DNA from: Herpomyces periplanetae
Taxonomy: Eukaryota > Ascomycota > Laboulbeniomycetes > Herpomycetales > Herpomycetaceae
NCBI GenBank assembly: GCA_009733715.1
Contig: WMKJ01000055.1
Coordinates: forward strand, 24,596 to 88,595
DNA length: 64,000 nt
Direction of reading: 5' to 3'
Positions 10,462 to 20,354 of this stretch are shown one piece after another. The number at the start of each line of letters is the position of its first letter. The first letter of the stretch is position 1. The notes beneath the pieces are model-generated. The model was given only the letters and a program-made list of their open reading frames with translations. It had not been told where the DNA came from and ran no database searches. Position numbers and translations under genes: made by a program.

Positions 10462-11524
10462 TTATTTAGCTCGACTTATCATCCATTGCAATACTACGTC
10501 CATGTTACTCCCGGTTTTAGCGCTTACGGCGTAGCAACCCACGTCTCGATGGGTAATGGCTTTCATGTTCAAACCTTCAATAACTTCGTCGACAGAGAGC
10601 TTTTGTTGCAGATCCGATTTGTTGGCGAGTACGAGCAGAGGTATGCCTTCAACGACCGGCTTGTTCATTAACTTGTGCAATTCCTCTTGTGCAGTTGGCA
10701 GGATACTTGGGTTTGAGGAGTCCACCACAAATCTATAAGTGTAACAAGTTTCCCGTTCGGAAACGGTGGTATTAGAGTGACAAATTTCTTCGTGCAAAGT
10801 TGTCCATACCACGTAAGGATAAAGTGAATGAGTTCTTACATTATTGCATTTACTCCTTGACAATAACGTTCCCACATGGATCGAAACCTCCGTTGACCTC
10901 CAAGGTCCCAGCTATACACCATAAACACACGTATGCGTTAAGTATCGTATTAGACTAGGTTGGCGTGAGGAACAGCGCATTACACATGCGTTACTTGGAA
11001 AACGACGCTTTTTATTCTTCACACGACAAACCCATTTCAAACTCCCAAAATCACACATTTGATCTTTAGCCTACCATTTAACCGTAACGTAACCCTTTTG
11101 AACTCGTTTCATATTAAATCCAATAGTTGGAACCGAACTATATTTCCCCAATTAATACGGTTTGAGTAATTTCGGAGTCAATCATATCTGCAAAATTTAA
11201 TGTATTGCACTCACTCTTCAGAAAATCCACCTCCCTGCGCTTAATATCCCAGTTAGCCTTTCTCGTAGAACTTGATAAACGTAGATGTATACGTGACCAC
11301 GGCCACTATTGTTACGCTTCATACTGTTAATACGCGAAGAATGGATGTTTTCCCTGCATCGTGTAACCCAACTAGCGTTATATCAATCTCAAAAGCCCTA
11401 AAAAACGTTCAAATTGAAAAGCTCAGTACAAGTAAACCCGTTATACACATAAGTATTTATGATCATACCAGAATAACCGTAAAATCCAGCTATAAACTTC
11501 CCGGAAAATTGTCGTAACAACCAT
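10462..11524 (-). CDS. ARL8: ARL8 family small GTPase (lysosome/vacuole positioning)
   Basis: Six exons on the minus strand assemble cleanly: 11524-11469, 11397-11325, 11234-11215, 11137-11075, 10911-10840 and 10732-10462, all with GT..AG introns and compatible phases. The product has 184 residues (human ARL8 has 186). In order it has the amphipathic start [11 protein letters not shown]-loop GLHDAGKTS (29-37), switch I PTIGFNM, switch [25 protein letters not shown] (132-135) and the C-terminal LQWMISRAK. There is no Gly2, as in ARL8, which uses N-terminal acetylation instead of myristoylation. In animals ARL8 recruits kinesin via effectors to move lysosomes. It is absent from budding yeast. 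The third exon is only 20 nt long. Confidence 0.88.
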
Positions 11525-12556
11525 CTTCCCTTAAAACAAGTATACAATTAACCGATGAACCAAGTAACCCAATTTCACTAAGACGAATTTCTTTCCTGTC
11601 AATACAAAATACGCAAAAATCTTTTCGTTTACGTCGTTCTGCTCGCGTTTTTCGCGGTTTTCATCCCCCGGTCACGTGTAGATCCACGTGCCGCGGATCA
11701 TTGTTGCTCCATGTCCGTTTGTGCCTTGAAGCAATTTTTACAATTTTGGAAAGTTGATCAAGACAAACAACGATGATGATCGTGTAGTTTATTTGTATGC
11801 CTTTGTTACAAATTCTTGTATAGTGATCGTGAATTGGATTTAATACGTGGAGACTTATTTTCCCTTCCTTTCACCATCCCGTTCTTTTCTTGCCTCTCAC
11901 CTTTAACTAACATACCATCTCATTCATCATCCTGACTTTTGGGACTACTTATTTTCATTGAAACGTTGCACACTCATTTGATCTACCTTTTATTCTACTT
12001 GATTTATCTCAACTATTACACTTCTCCTCTTCTGTGTAACCACGCAACTAAGGACTATACACTTTCAATTGCCTCCAATTCATTCATTTCCATTCTTTAT
12101 CCTTCCTATCCCTCTTATCTATTAGTCGAAGTGAGGGGAGGTCTATTAACAAGCCTACCTTTTTTACACTTCTCTACCCAATTTCCGCCCAATATCCTAT
12201 CCTTTAATATCCATCTACAACAACGGAATTCCTCTCTTCTCCCCTTCTAATCCCCAGTTCTACCATGTTGGCATGTCGATACGCGGAATGCAATAACGCC
12301 GAACACGTGATCACATCCGGAACTTTTACTCGATTCGCACTTCATTAAAATTGAGTAGACAAGACTAATTTTCGTGATCCTTCACGGGGTTTTTTCAAAA
12401 AATATTTAGTTCGTTTCTCATTTAAGGCTAAATTAATGAATTCATGTTCTGTTTGCTTATTTTATATGCACTTTAATGAGTTTGTGAATTTTGACCTTGC
12501 AGTTATCATAATTGAACTTCCTCAGGCTTTGCTTCAGCACCGTCGATCTATCATTC
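11525..12556. promoter_or_regulatory. Divergent promoter region of ARL8 and RPA135
   Basis: About 1 kb separates the two start codons. It holds three CACGTG boxes (11673-11678, 11685-11690, 12304-12309). A strongly pyrimidine-rich stretch on the RPA135 sense strand runs from about 11855 to 12255. A possible 3' splice site (CTTGCAG ending near 12501) lies just before the RPA135 frame, so an untranslated first exon is possible. Confidence 0.5.
11673..11690. promoter_or_regulatory. Tandem CACGTG E-boxes
   Basis: Two CACGTG palindromes lie 12 bp apart, start to start (11673-11678 and 11685-11690), about 150 bp from the ARL8 start. A third is at 12304-12309, about 250 bp from RPA135. They match the binding sites of fungal bHLH factors of the Cbf1/Pho4 type. 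Confidence 0.45.
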
Positions 12557-15500
12557 ATGACAATACTACACGGTGGCATGATAGCTGGTCCAAAATGGTC
12601 AGCAGACTTTGATACAATTCGTCGGGAACGACTATTTCGTCATCCAAACGCTGAACAAAATCCGTATCCTCTACTAGCAGCAACTGTAAAGCCACATATT
12701 GACTCTTTTAATTCAGCATTTGCTGATAATGGTTACATGTTTAATGCTCTTGAAGACATTGGAACAAAATGCTTTCTAGATAATGCGTTAAATGACGTAG
12801 CTAATCATTCGCCTAATAAATTGTTTGTGCGTATATCTCAAATCAGCATTAAAAAAAGTTACGTGCCAGACACGAATAAGTCAAGCTTCGTTAAAAGGGA
12901 AATTTTTCCTTCGGAATGTCGTGAACGTCATACTACATACAAGGGTCGACTCAAGGCCCGATTAGAATGTCGAGTAAATGATGGTCCAACTTTTCAAGTT
13001 GTACGAGATCTAGGAACAATTCCAATTATGGTCAAGTCAAATAAATGTCACTTAGAAAGCATGACGCCTAGTCAACTTATAGCTGTCAAAGAGGAAGCTG
13101 AGGAATTGGGTGGTTACTTTATTGTTAATGGAATTGAAAAGATTATACGATTATTGATCGTCAACCGTCGTAATTTCGCCATGGCTGTCAACCGGCCCAG
13201 TTTCGCCAATAGAGGACAATCATATACAAGTTTTGGAATACAAATTCGGAGTGTGCGTCATGATCAAACTTCGATAACAAACGTTTTGCATTATTTGGAA
13301 AACGGTAATATCACATTTCGATTTTCATGGCGCAAGTCGGAATATTTAGTACCTGTAATGATGATCATTAAAGCTTTAGCGGATATCAATGATTTAGAAA
13401 TATTCCGAACACTCGTTGGGACTTACGATGAAGCCGAAATTGCTAAAAAGCAATTTGTACGTGATCGTGTAGAAATGCTATTGCGTAAATTTAAGACGTA
13501 TAATCTTCGTGGACGTGAGCAAACGGTAGCCTATCTTGGTCAAAAGTTTCGACCTGTGCTATATTTACCTGATGATGAGGATAATTATGATGCAGGAATG
13601 TACTTTCTACGCAAGATAGTATTGCCTCACCTCGGCTCCGTGAACGTGAGTACTGCACAAAATACAGATAAAGTGCGCATGCTCTTATTTATGATCCGCA
13701 AACTTTATGCGTTCGTTCAAGGGGAGTGTTGCGCTGAAAATCCGGATTCTGTAGCGTATCAAGAAGTATTACTAGGAGGTTTCTTATATGCAAATATACT
13801 AAAAGAACGATTGGAAGAATGGGTTCAATCGTGGAAATGGGCGCTAAATGATTGGCTGCGACAAGGGAAACAAATGTCGTTCACTCACACGTCGTTTCAG
13901 CGGGAACTTGAAACAAAAATATTGCGCAAAACCAACGAACAGATTGGCAAAGGTCTCGAATACTTTTTATCGACGGGAAACTTAAGCAGCGCCAGCGGTC
14001 TTGACCTGCAACAAACATCTGGTTTTACGGTTGTTGCTGAAAAGATTAACTTTTGCCGGTTTATCAGTCATTTTCGTATGATCCATCGGGGCAGTTTTTT
14101 TGCAGAACTGAAGACTACAAGCGTTCGAAAGTTACTACCTGAAAGTTGGGGTTATCTATGCCCAGTTCATACTCCTGATGGAGCGCCGTGTGGACTGTTG
14201 AACCATTTAGCTCATCGTTGCTTTATAGCGACACGGCATTCGGATACGGAAGCTTTGGCTGGTGTTTTGGCACAGTTCGGCTTGCTTCATTATCCTACAG
14301 CTAGGCTTACAGAAAGTGTTGGAGTTTGTATTGACGGTCGACTCATTGGATATTGTTCGGATACGATAGCTCGACGTATTCATGATACGTTACGGTTGTG
14401 TAAAGTTGAAGGAACGGCAATGGGAAGTATTAAAATTCCACGGGATGTTGAGCTTGGTTTTGTTCCGGCGCGGGATGGCGGGCCATTTCCTGGACTTTAT
14501 ATATTCTCTCAGGCCGGACGGATGTATCGTCCTGTTAAATTTTTGGCCACGAAACACTTAGATTATATTGGAGCATTTGAACAACCATTCTTGAAGATAG
14601 CATGCAATGAGGGCAAGTTTGGTAGTAGTAATCCAGCAACGCATGTTGAGTATACGCCGACAAACGTATTATCAATTCTGGCTAATATGACACCATTTTC
14701 TGATTTTAATCAATCACCGCGTAATATGTACCAGTGTCAAATGAGCAAGCAAACCATGGGAACACCGGGAAATGCTATCATGTTTCGTACGGATAATAAA
14801 ATGTATCGCTTACAGTCAGGACATACACCGGTTGTACGATCTGCTTTACACATGGATTATGCGATGGATAATTTTCCCAATGGTACAAATGCGGTTGTAG
14901 CGGTTATCTCGTATACGGGGTACGATATGGACGATGCAATGATTGTTAACAAATCGGGATTGGAGAGAGGATTCACGTATGGTACAGTTTATAAAACCCA
15001 AAAAATTGATTTAAACGAAGAAAGTGTAGGAGGGAAACGAGAGAGTAAAATATTTGGATTTTCACCACGAGGGGTGGTTTTAGCACGTTGGCGTCGGACA
15101 CTCGATGACGATGGTTTACCATTGCGAGGCGTACGGGTCAGCGGAGGAGATATAATTGCGGCTTATCATACTGTGCAGCTTGACCCGATCACACGACGCT
15201 ACGTTAGCCGTGAAGACGGGCGTACGGAATTAATTCGTTATAAGGGAACAGAAGATGCTTATATTGATGAAGTTCGATTGATTGGATCTGATACGGGTAG
15301 TGAACCGTGTAATACGATTAGTATTAAATATCGTGTACCTCGACCAGCGGTTATCGGGGATAAATTCTCATCTCGACATGGTCAAAAGGGCGTTTGTTCA
15401 CAAAAATGGCCGGATATTGATATGCCATTTAGTGAATCAGGTATACGACCGGATATTATCATTAATCCACACGCATTTCCCTCTCGTATGACGATTGGTA

Positions 15501-16339
15501 TGTTTATCGAGAGTATGGCGGGTAAAGCGGGATGTTTACACGGTTTCAGTCAGGATGCAACACCGTTTCAGTTCAACGATAGCGATGATACAGCGGCGGC
15601 GTACTTTGGGCAACAGCTGAGTAAAGCGGGATATAATTTTTATGGAAATGAGACAATGTACTCAGGAATAACGGGTAAACCACTTAATGCAGAAATATTC
15701 GTAGGAGTGGTTTACTACCAACGACTACGACATATGGTAAATGATAAATTCCAGGTCCGAACTACTGGCATTAATAACGCTATTACGGGTCAGCCTATAA
15801 AAGGTCGACAGAAGGGAGGAGGTATTCGCGTAGGTGAAATGGAACGAGATTCATTACTTGCCCATGGTACATCATTTTTACTTCAAGATCGCTTACTCAA
15901 TTGTTCTGATTATACGCGCGCCTGGTTATGTCGCGGATGCGGATCATTCCTATCCATTCAACCCACTATTGCCGGTTACGGCAAATTTGCCCACTCTACG
16001 GGGGATTTATCACGAAAATCCAAGTTACCCGTAACATGTAAAACCGATTACACAGGTCATACTTTAGGCGTCACATCTACTCAGTCTGCACTACCCCAAC
16101 AATTAACATCATCTAACAACGTTAGTGTGCACTGTCGCCGGTGTGCACGTCCCGTAACTAGCCTTTTAACATGTCAATTTGATACGGTAGATACGTGGAA
16201 AGATGCCCAGCAAAATCTTTGGCAGGGAGGATCTGACGTTACGCTTGTACCCATTCCTACGGTTTTACGTTACTTGGATGTTGAATTAGCCAGCATGGGC
16301 GTTCGTCTAACATTTCACGTTGCACCATCCATCACTTAA
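12557..16339 (+). CDS. RPA135: RNA polymerase I second-largest subunit (RPA2/RPA135)
   Basis: This is the second-largest catalytic subunit of the nucleolar polymerase that makes 35S pre-rRNA. The product has 1260 residues (yeast A135 has 1203) in a single exon. Family blocks appear in order: GGYFIVNGIEKIIRLLIVNR, ANRGQSYTSFGIQIRSVR, SGLDLQQTSGFTVVAEKIN, PESWGYLCPVHTPDGAPCG, TPFSDFNQSPRNMYQCQM, SYTGYDMDDAMIVNKS, GDKFSSRHGQKGVCSQKWP and GIRVGEMERDSLLAHG. A C-terminal zinc ribbon uses C1125/C1128 and C1193/C1196. The first in-frame ATG is at 12557 (MTILHGGMIAGP); the open frame extends 15 codons further upstream without an ATG. The loop between the two zinc-ribbon Cys pairs is about 40 residues longer than in yeast. 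Confidence 0.95.
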   Translation: MTILHGGMIAGPKWSADFDTIRRERLFRHPNAEQNPYPLLAATVKPHIDSFNSAFADNGYMFNALEDIGTKCFLDNALNDVANHSPNKLFVRISQISIKKSYVPDTNKSSFVKREIFPSECRERHTTYKGRLKARLECRVNDGPTFQVVRDLGTIPIMVKSNKCHLESMTPSQLIAVKEEAEELGGYFIVNGIEKIIRLLIVNRRNFAMAVNRPSFANRGQSYTSFGIQIRSVRHDQTSITNVLHYLENGNITFRFSWRKSEYLVPVMMIIKALADINDLEIFRTLVGTYDEAEIAKKQFVRDRVEMLLRKFKTYNLRGREQTVAYLGQKFRPVLYLPDDEDNYDAGMYFLRKIVLPHLGSVNVSTAQNTDKVRMLLFMIRKLYAFVQGECCAENPDSVAYQEVLLGGFLYANILKERLEEWVQSWKWALNDWLRQGKQMSFTHTSFQRELETKILRKTNEQIGKGLEYFLSTGNLSSASGLDLQQTSGFTVVAEKINFCRFISHFRMIHRGSFFAELKTTSVRKLLPESWGYLCPVHTPDGAPCGLLNHLAHRCFIATRHSDTEALAGVLAQFGLLHYPTARLTESVGVCIDGRLIGYCSDTIARRIHDTLRLCKVEGTAMGSIKIPRDVELGFVPARDGGPFPGLYIFSQAGRMYRPVKFLATKHLDYIGAFEQPFLKIACNEGKFGSSNPATHVEYTPTNVLSILANMTPFSDFNQSPRNMYQCQMSKQTMGTPGNAIMFRTDNKMYRLQSGHTPVVRSALHMDYAMDNFPNGTNAVVAVISYTGYDMDDAMIVNKSGLERGFTYGTVYKTQKIDLNEESVGGKRESKIFGFSPRGVVLARWRRTLDDDGLPLRGVRVSGGDIIAAYHTVQLDPITRRYVSREDGRTELIRYKGTEDAYIDEVRLIGSDTGSEPCNTISIKYRVPRPAVIGDKFSSRHGQKGVCSQKWPDIDMPFSESGIRPDIIINPHAFPSRMTIGMFIESMAGKAGCLHGFSQDATPFQFNDSDDTAAAYFGQQLSKAGYNFYGNETMYSGITGKPLNAEIFVGVVYYQRLRHMVNDKFQVRTTGINNAITGQPIKGRQKGGGIRVGEMERDSLLAHGTSFLLQDRLLNCSDYTRAWLCRGCGSFLSIQPTIAGYGKFAHSTGDLSRKSKLPVTCKTDYTGHTLGVTSTQSALPQQLTSSNNVSVHCRRCARPVTSLLTCQFDTVDTWKDAQQNLWQGGSDVTLVPIPTVLRYLDVELASMGVRLTFHVAPSIT

Positions 16340-16628
16340 ATATGCGTATACACACACATACATACACTTCACCCGACACACTGCAAAAACTGGACGAGGA
16401 ACTCACGACATCAGGGTATTTGATGAAACAGATGTTTCAGCCCTATATAAGTGGGGACGGACGAAAATTCTCAACGAGTAACGTGTGTTGAGGGATGGAT
16501 GAGTGCCCCTTAACGGTTTTGGCCTACTTGGGAAGGTGTGTAGTCATGATAAATTCCACATTTGCGTCGGCAAAGGTGAGTGCCAAACCTTGACTCTGGT
16601 AATCCCGAGTGTACACGGGGAAAGGGGT
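16340..16628. other. Convergent 3' region, RPA135 to CorA gene
   Basis: Short intergenic stretch with a (CACATA)-like run just after the RPA135 stop and no gene. Confidence 0.4.
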
Positions 16629-19580
16629 TCACATTAATTCAAATGTACGCTTCGCTATGAGAAATGATGCAACGACAAAAGTGAAGAGAAATAAACTGAT
16701 TCCGTAGAACCAAGTTAAAGATCCGCTACCTTCTCCCGGTACCATGACATTCATACCCCACATACCGGTGATAATATTCATGGGTAAAACAATTGTACCC
16801 AACACGGTTAACTTGTTTAATACATCATTAGTAGACTCAGCACGCTCTGTCATTCGAATGTTAATCTGTGCAAGGTAATTAGAATGAGCTCGTGATAAGA
16901 TGTTTTCATAGTGACTAAGATTTCCCGTCATGGTCACAATATGATCTTGTATATCACCTAAAAACATCCCAATATCACTTTTAGGTGCGACATTCCATTG
17001 TTCATTGCATCGTTTAGCAAATCCTTTAATAACATCAGCTTTATTCCCCAGTAATCGGTACAGGCTCATTACTTTCTTACGACATTCACCCACTCGTCGT
17101 AGCATGTCCATTCCCCCGTCTGCATTAAGCAAAGATCCCCCTTGTCCAACTTGTCCATCACCGCGCCCTGAATGGGCTTTATCACTACACCGAGTTTTTG
17201 ACTTTGTATCTGTTCCACAACCCCCGGATTTACGCCGGTCGTCTTGAACGTAGCTAAGAAATTGGCTCTTTTGCTTTCCCTTGGAATCAATTTCGCGATA
17301 TCCTGCTGTACTAGCTCCACTCAACGTTCGATCATTCTCCCCTCCTGAATTACTACCACCATCTCCCGTACCACCTGAACAACAGCCATTGTTACTTACT
17401 CCCATCAAACGTCCGCTTTCTCCACCGCATTGACTGCCACGCTTTTTATACCGTTTAAACCATCCAAATTTACGCCTGGGCGATGCAGAATTAACATTCC
17501 CACTAGCTCCTGATCCCGGTCTATTTGACTTTTCCTGACCTGATGTTAACGAAGGCACATCGAGAATAGCTTCATCAATTTCGTCGACTTCATCCTCTAT
17601 ACTTTCAATTAGTGGTGCAAATGCATCCGTTATATCGTCAATTAATGCATATGAAATCCAATCTGCTGATACTCGAATATAATCTGCAAGTTGACGTATT
17701 CTTCTGCGAACGTTTGCCGGATGTGGTGTCATGGACCAGTGAAATGTAATTATTCCTTCACGAAATACTACAGCGTACATATTCACAGGTTCCATGAACA
17801 TTTCGCTGGTTTTATCCTGCTCAAAACTTCGATAATTCACAAAATAGTAGTGTCTAAACAATTCTACTTTTTCGCGAGCATCTTGCTCTAAAATATCCTC
17901 TACGGTTAGGGCGTGTAAACCGAAAGCTTTTTGTAAAATTCGCATTTCGGCGGCAGTTGGTGACAAAACGTCTAGCCAAAACGTTGGTCGGTCCCCATAA
18001 CGTTTGCGAAGCTTTTTAATATGAGTAGTTGATGGATGAACAGCACTTGCCATACTACTGCTACCTCCTTTGATATCCGCGTCTTCTTCAGGTGAAAAAA
18101 CTTGTTCATGATGACACTTGCAAATCTTACAGTTAGGCTCGTTTGTTCGATGGTCGTAAGGTCGACCGTGACGGCAATAAGCTACATTAATCTTCGATTT
18201 AACGTAACGACTACTGTCGCCGTGACTTGTAACACTTTCGGGTAGTTGAATATTCACTTTAGATTCAGTTTCACCACTGGCAACTTTACTTTCAGATAAA
18301 ATTTCATCGTTAAACGGGGAGCAAGCAAGACTGGTACAATGTACTGGGTAAACTCGGCTAGTTGGTTCCAAAGTAGAGTCAGCTTCACTTGTGTCTTGAT
18401 CCTCATCTTCATCATCGGACAGAATGCGTCGTTCGGGTAGAAAAAGGTCTTTAAAAGTTTGTCCGGCTTGGGGAAGTTCAGATAAAGTTTGACTGTGAAT
18501 AGTACTTTCTAGATCAACGTTAAAGTAGGTAAATCGATAAGGGCCATCTTCTGTCATTTGATGATTATGCCTAGGCCAAGTTGATCTACGGGAGCGTAAA
18601 CGTCCATCGATGTATAAAGGTTCGTGTATCGTACGGGTACGGATGCCCTCTAGAGTTCGCTTCTCTTTTTCTTCAGCACTCCAGTCTTCTAAGATGCGTA
18701 GATTAGGCCATACATGGCGTTTGCGGCGTCGTTTTGACACTACCAAACTATCGAAATTTCCGTCTAAATCAGCTAAACCGTCCTGTGGGAAGCATACGTC
18801 GGCCTCGGCTGGGTTATTCGCGGTACAAGATAATCTGCGACGTTGATTACCACTTAAACCGCCAACGGGAAAGGAACCTTCGTCACCAAACGCAGGTGAA
18901 CCGATATTTAATATAGCATCACCGTTCATTGGTGCGGACGAATATCGCTCATTTTCCATTTGAACGTTGCTAGGGGATTGACGAAAATCAGAAAACATTT
19001 CCGAGTTAGCATCATCGTTTTCACGAAATGCTGCCGGACTTGATGGCACAGATGGAGGGTTATTCACGTCAAAGTCCATAAGTGAACCAACTGTACAATA
19101 GGGAGTTGTGCTATTATCAAATTTTGGATTAGTGCTAGAATTGGAGGATGGGCGAGAAGGTTGTTGAGTCCATTTATTCGGGCACGGCAAAACTTCATTA
19201 GCGTGACTAATCGAGCCATAAGGATAAGATCCAGTATAAATATCGTTAGTTGAGGTAAAGGGCAGACCAGGAGTATGACCGGCGGGTTGAAGGGAAGCGG
19301 TATTACCGTATACACGTCTACGATAACGAGGTGAAGAAGAGTTGAGTAAAGGTGTAGTATCAGACACACCATCCATCCATGCGTTTAAATTAACTGTGTG
19401 AAGGGAGGCAGGCGTATGAGAATTGAGGGAAGTTTGTTCACCATGAGAAGTAGGAGGAGGGGGAACAACGGTGGGGAGATTTCGTTGATTATTTTGTAAT
19501 GACGAAGTAGTGGTAGAGCGTCTAGCGTGACGAGATTTTAGAGTATCGTACTGTTGAAAACTGGCTCTTCGTGGGGGCAT
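16629..19580 (-). CDS. CorA-type Mg2+ transporter (Mnr2/Alr family)
   Basis: The product is 983 residues and belongs to the fungal CorA branch that moves Mg2+ across the plasma or vacuolar membrane. The first ~340 residues are Ser/Asn/Pro-rich. FTYFNVDLESTIHSQTLSEL is typical of Mnr2-like proteins. A CorA core follows (FWLDVLSPTAAEMRILQKAF; LTVEDILEQDAREKVELF; YYFVNYRSF), and then two C-terminal membrane segments, with the signature GMNVMVP (within LPMNIITGMWGMNV) at the end of the first. Two features are unusual. A Cys/His-rich cluster (about 469-493; C469, H471 and a CX2CXCHH block) sits just before the core. A long Gly/Ser/Lys-rich insertion splits the helical region. No intron is needed. 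It is divergent from the patatin-like gene. Confidence 0.9.
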   Translation of the reverse strand: MPPRRASFQQYDTLKSRHARRSTTTSSLQNNQRNLPTVVPPPPTSHGEQTSLNSHTPASLHTVNLNAWMDGVSDTTPLLNSSSPRYRRRVYGNTASLQPAGHTPGLPFTSTNDIYTGSYPYGSISHANEVLPCPNKWTQQPSRPSSNSSTNPKFDNSTTPYCTVGSLMDFDVNNPPSVPSSPAAFRENDDANSEMFSDFRQSPSNVQMENERYSSAPMNGDAILNIGSPAFGDEGSFPVGGLSGNQRRRLSCTANNPAEADVCFPQDGLADLDGNFDSLVVSKRRRKRHVWPNLRILEDWSAEEKEKRTLEGIRTRTIHEPLYIDGRLRSRRSTWPRHNHQMTEDGPYRFTYFNVDLESTIHSQTLSELPQAGQTFKDLFLPERRILSDDEDEDQDTSEADSTLEPTSRVYPVHCTSLACSPFNDEILSESKVASGETESKVNIQLPESVTSHGDSSRYVKSKINVAYCRHGRPYDHRTNEPNCKICKCHHEQVFSPEEDADIKGGSSSMASAVHPSTTHIKKLRKRYGDRPTFWLDVLSPTAAEMRILQKAFGLHALTVEDILEQDAREKVELFRHYYFVNYRSFEQDKTSEMFMEPVNMYAVVFREGIITFHWSMTPHPANVRRRIRQLADYIRVSADWISYALIDDITDAFAPLIESIEDEVDEIDEAILDVPSLTSGQEKSNRPGSGASGNVNSASPRRKFGWFKRYKKRGSQCGGESGRLMGVSNNGCCSGGTGDGGSNSGGENDRTLSGASTAGYREIDSKGKQKSQFLSYVQDDRRKSGGCGTDTKSKTRCSDKAHSGRGDGQVGQGGSLLNADGGMDMLRRVGECRKKVMSLYRLLGNKADVIKGFAKRCNEQWNVAPKSDIGMFLGDIQDHIVTMTGNLSHYENILSRAHSNYLAQINIRMTERAESTNDVLNKLTVLGTIVLPMNIITGMWGMNVMVPGEGSGSLTWFYGISLFLFTFVVASFLIAKRTFELM

Positions 19581-20354
19581 GTTATAAGCCGTTAAACGTT
19601 TAACGTAGTAAATAGAAAGTATACAGATGAGGATTGTGAAAAGAGGGAATTTGTGTACTTAATTAACCCGTTAGGATACTTGCTTTAGTATATTCCACGT
19701 TTAAATTTAGATGAATTAATCTGTAGAGTTAGAGAGCAACTTGAATGGATAGGCTGAACGAAATTTTGATAATATAACACTTTAGTTGTGTAAAATTTAA
19801 CAAATGTGTTAATTACCAATGAATTTTTGCGCGTAAAGTGAAAATAAATAGCTGGAGCGCTTCCTCTTTATAGTCAATCCACGACATTGTGTAGCATGAA
19901 GCAGGTAAAAATTTATGAAGAATATATATTTTAGAGTAAAAGATTGCGTTGAAAGTTTAAGAAGACTTCCGTTAAGCAGCGGTCAATGGGAAAAAAAGTA
20001 TTTACAACATGAAAAAACGTGAAAAAAGGGATTTTGGTGATGGTCTGTGGCAACGAAACACTAAAGTGACCCGAAACGGAGGGAGATTTATCCGAAGCAG
20101 AGGTAGGGGTCATGTGACTGAGGCAACGAGTCCCTGGTTAGGGTGGTCACGTGATATACTGACGGAAGGGGGAGCTTGGCACGGCAAGTTCGGGATCGGT
20201 GCCGAGTAGTGCCGATAGGTTCAAAAGGTAAAATTGGGAAGAAGAGTTTTTAAGAATGATATATTTAAGATAAATTTTCACGAGACTACTAGACTTACCA
20301 GTTTCTGTATAGGCTAAAGAGGAAAATTTTCTACGGCAGTAGTTAGCAACTAGT
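19581..20354. promoter_or_regulatory. Divergent promoter region, CorA and patatin-like genes
   Basis: AT-rich sequence apart from a GC-richer block at 20080-20215. That block carries two Cbf1-type sites, TCATGTGA (20110-20117) and the palindrome TCACGTGA (20147-20154), 37 bp apart. No coding frame is credible. Confidence 0.5.
20110..20154. promoter_or_regulatory. Pair of RTCACRTG-type sites
   Basis: TCATGTGA at 20110-20117 and TCACGTGA at 20147-20154 lie between the divergent CorA and patatin-like genes, about 200 bp before the latter's ATG. They match the CDEI/Cbf1 consensus. Confidence 0.45.

Noticed and set aside
11272-11517. Plus-strand 81-codon frame
   Set aside because: It lies antisense over ARL8 exons 1 and 2, which are well supported.
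18055-18150. Possible intron in the CorA gene (GTAAGA donor, GGTAG acceptor)
   Set aside because: The two sites have incompatible phases, and the frame is open with normal codon use.
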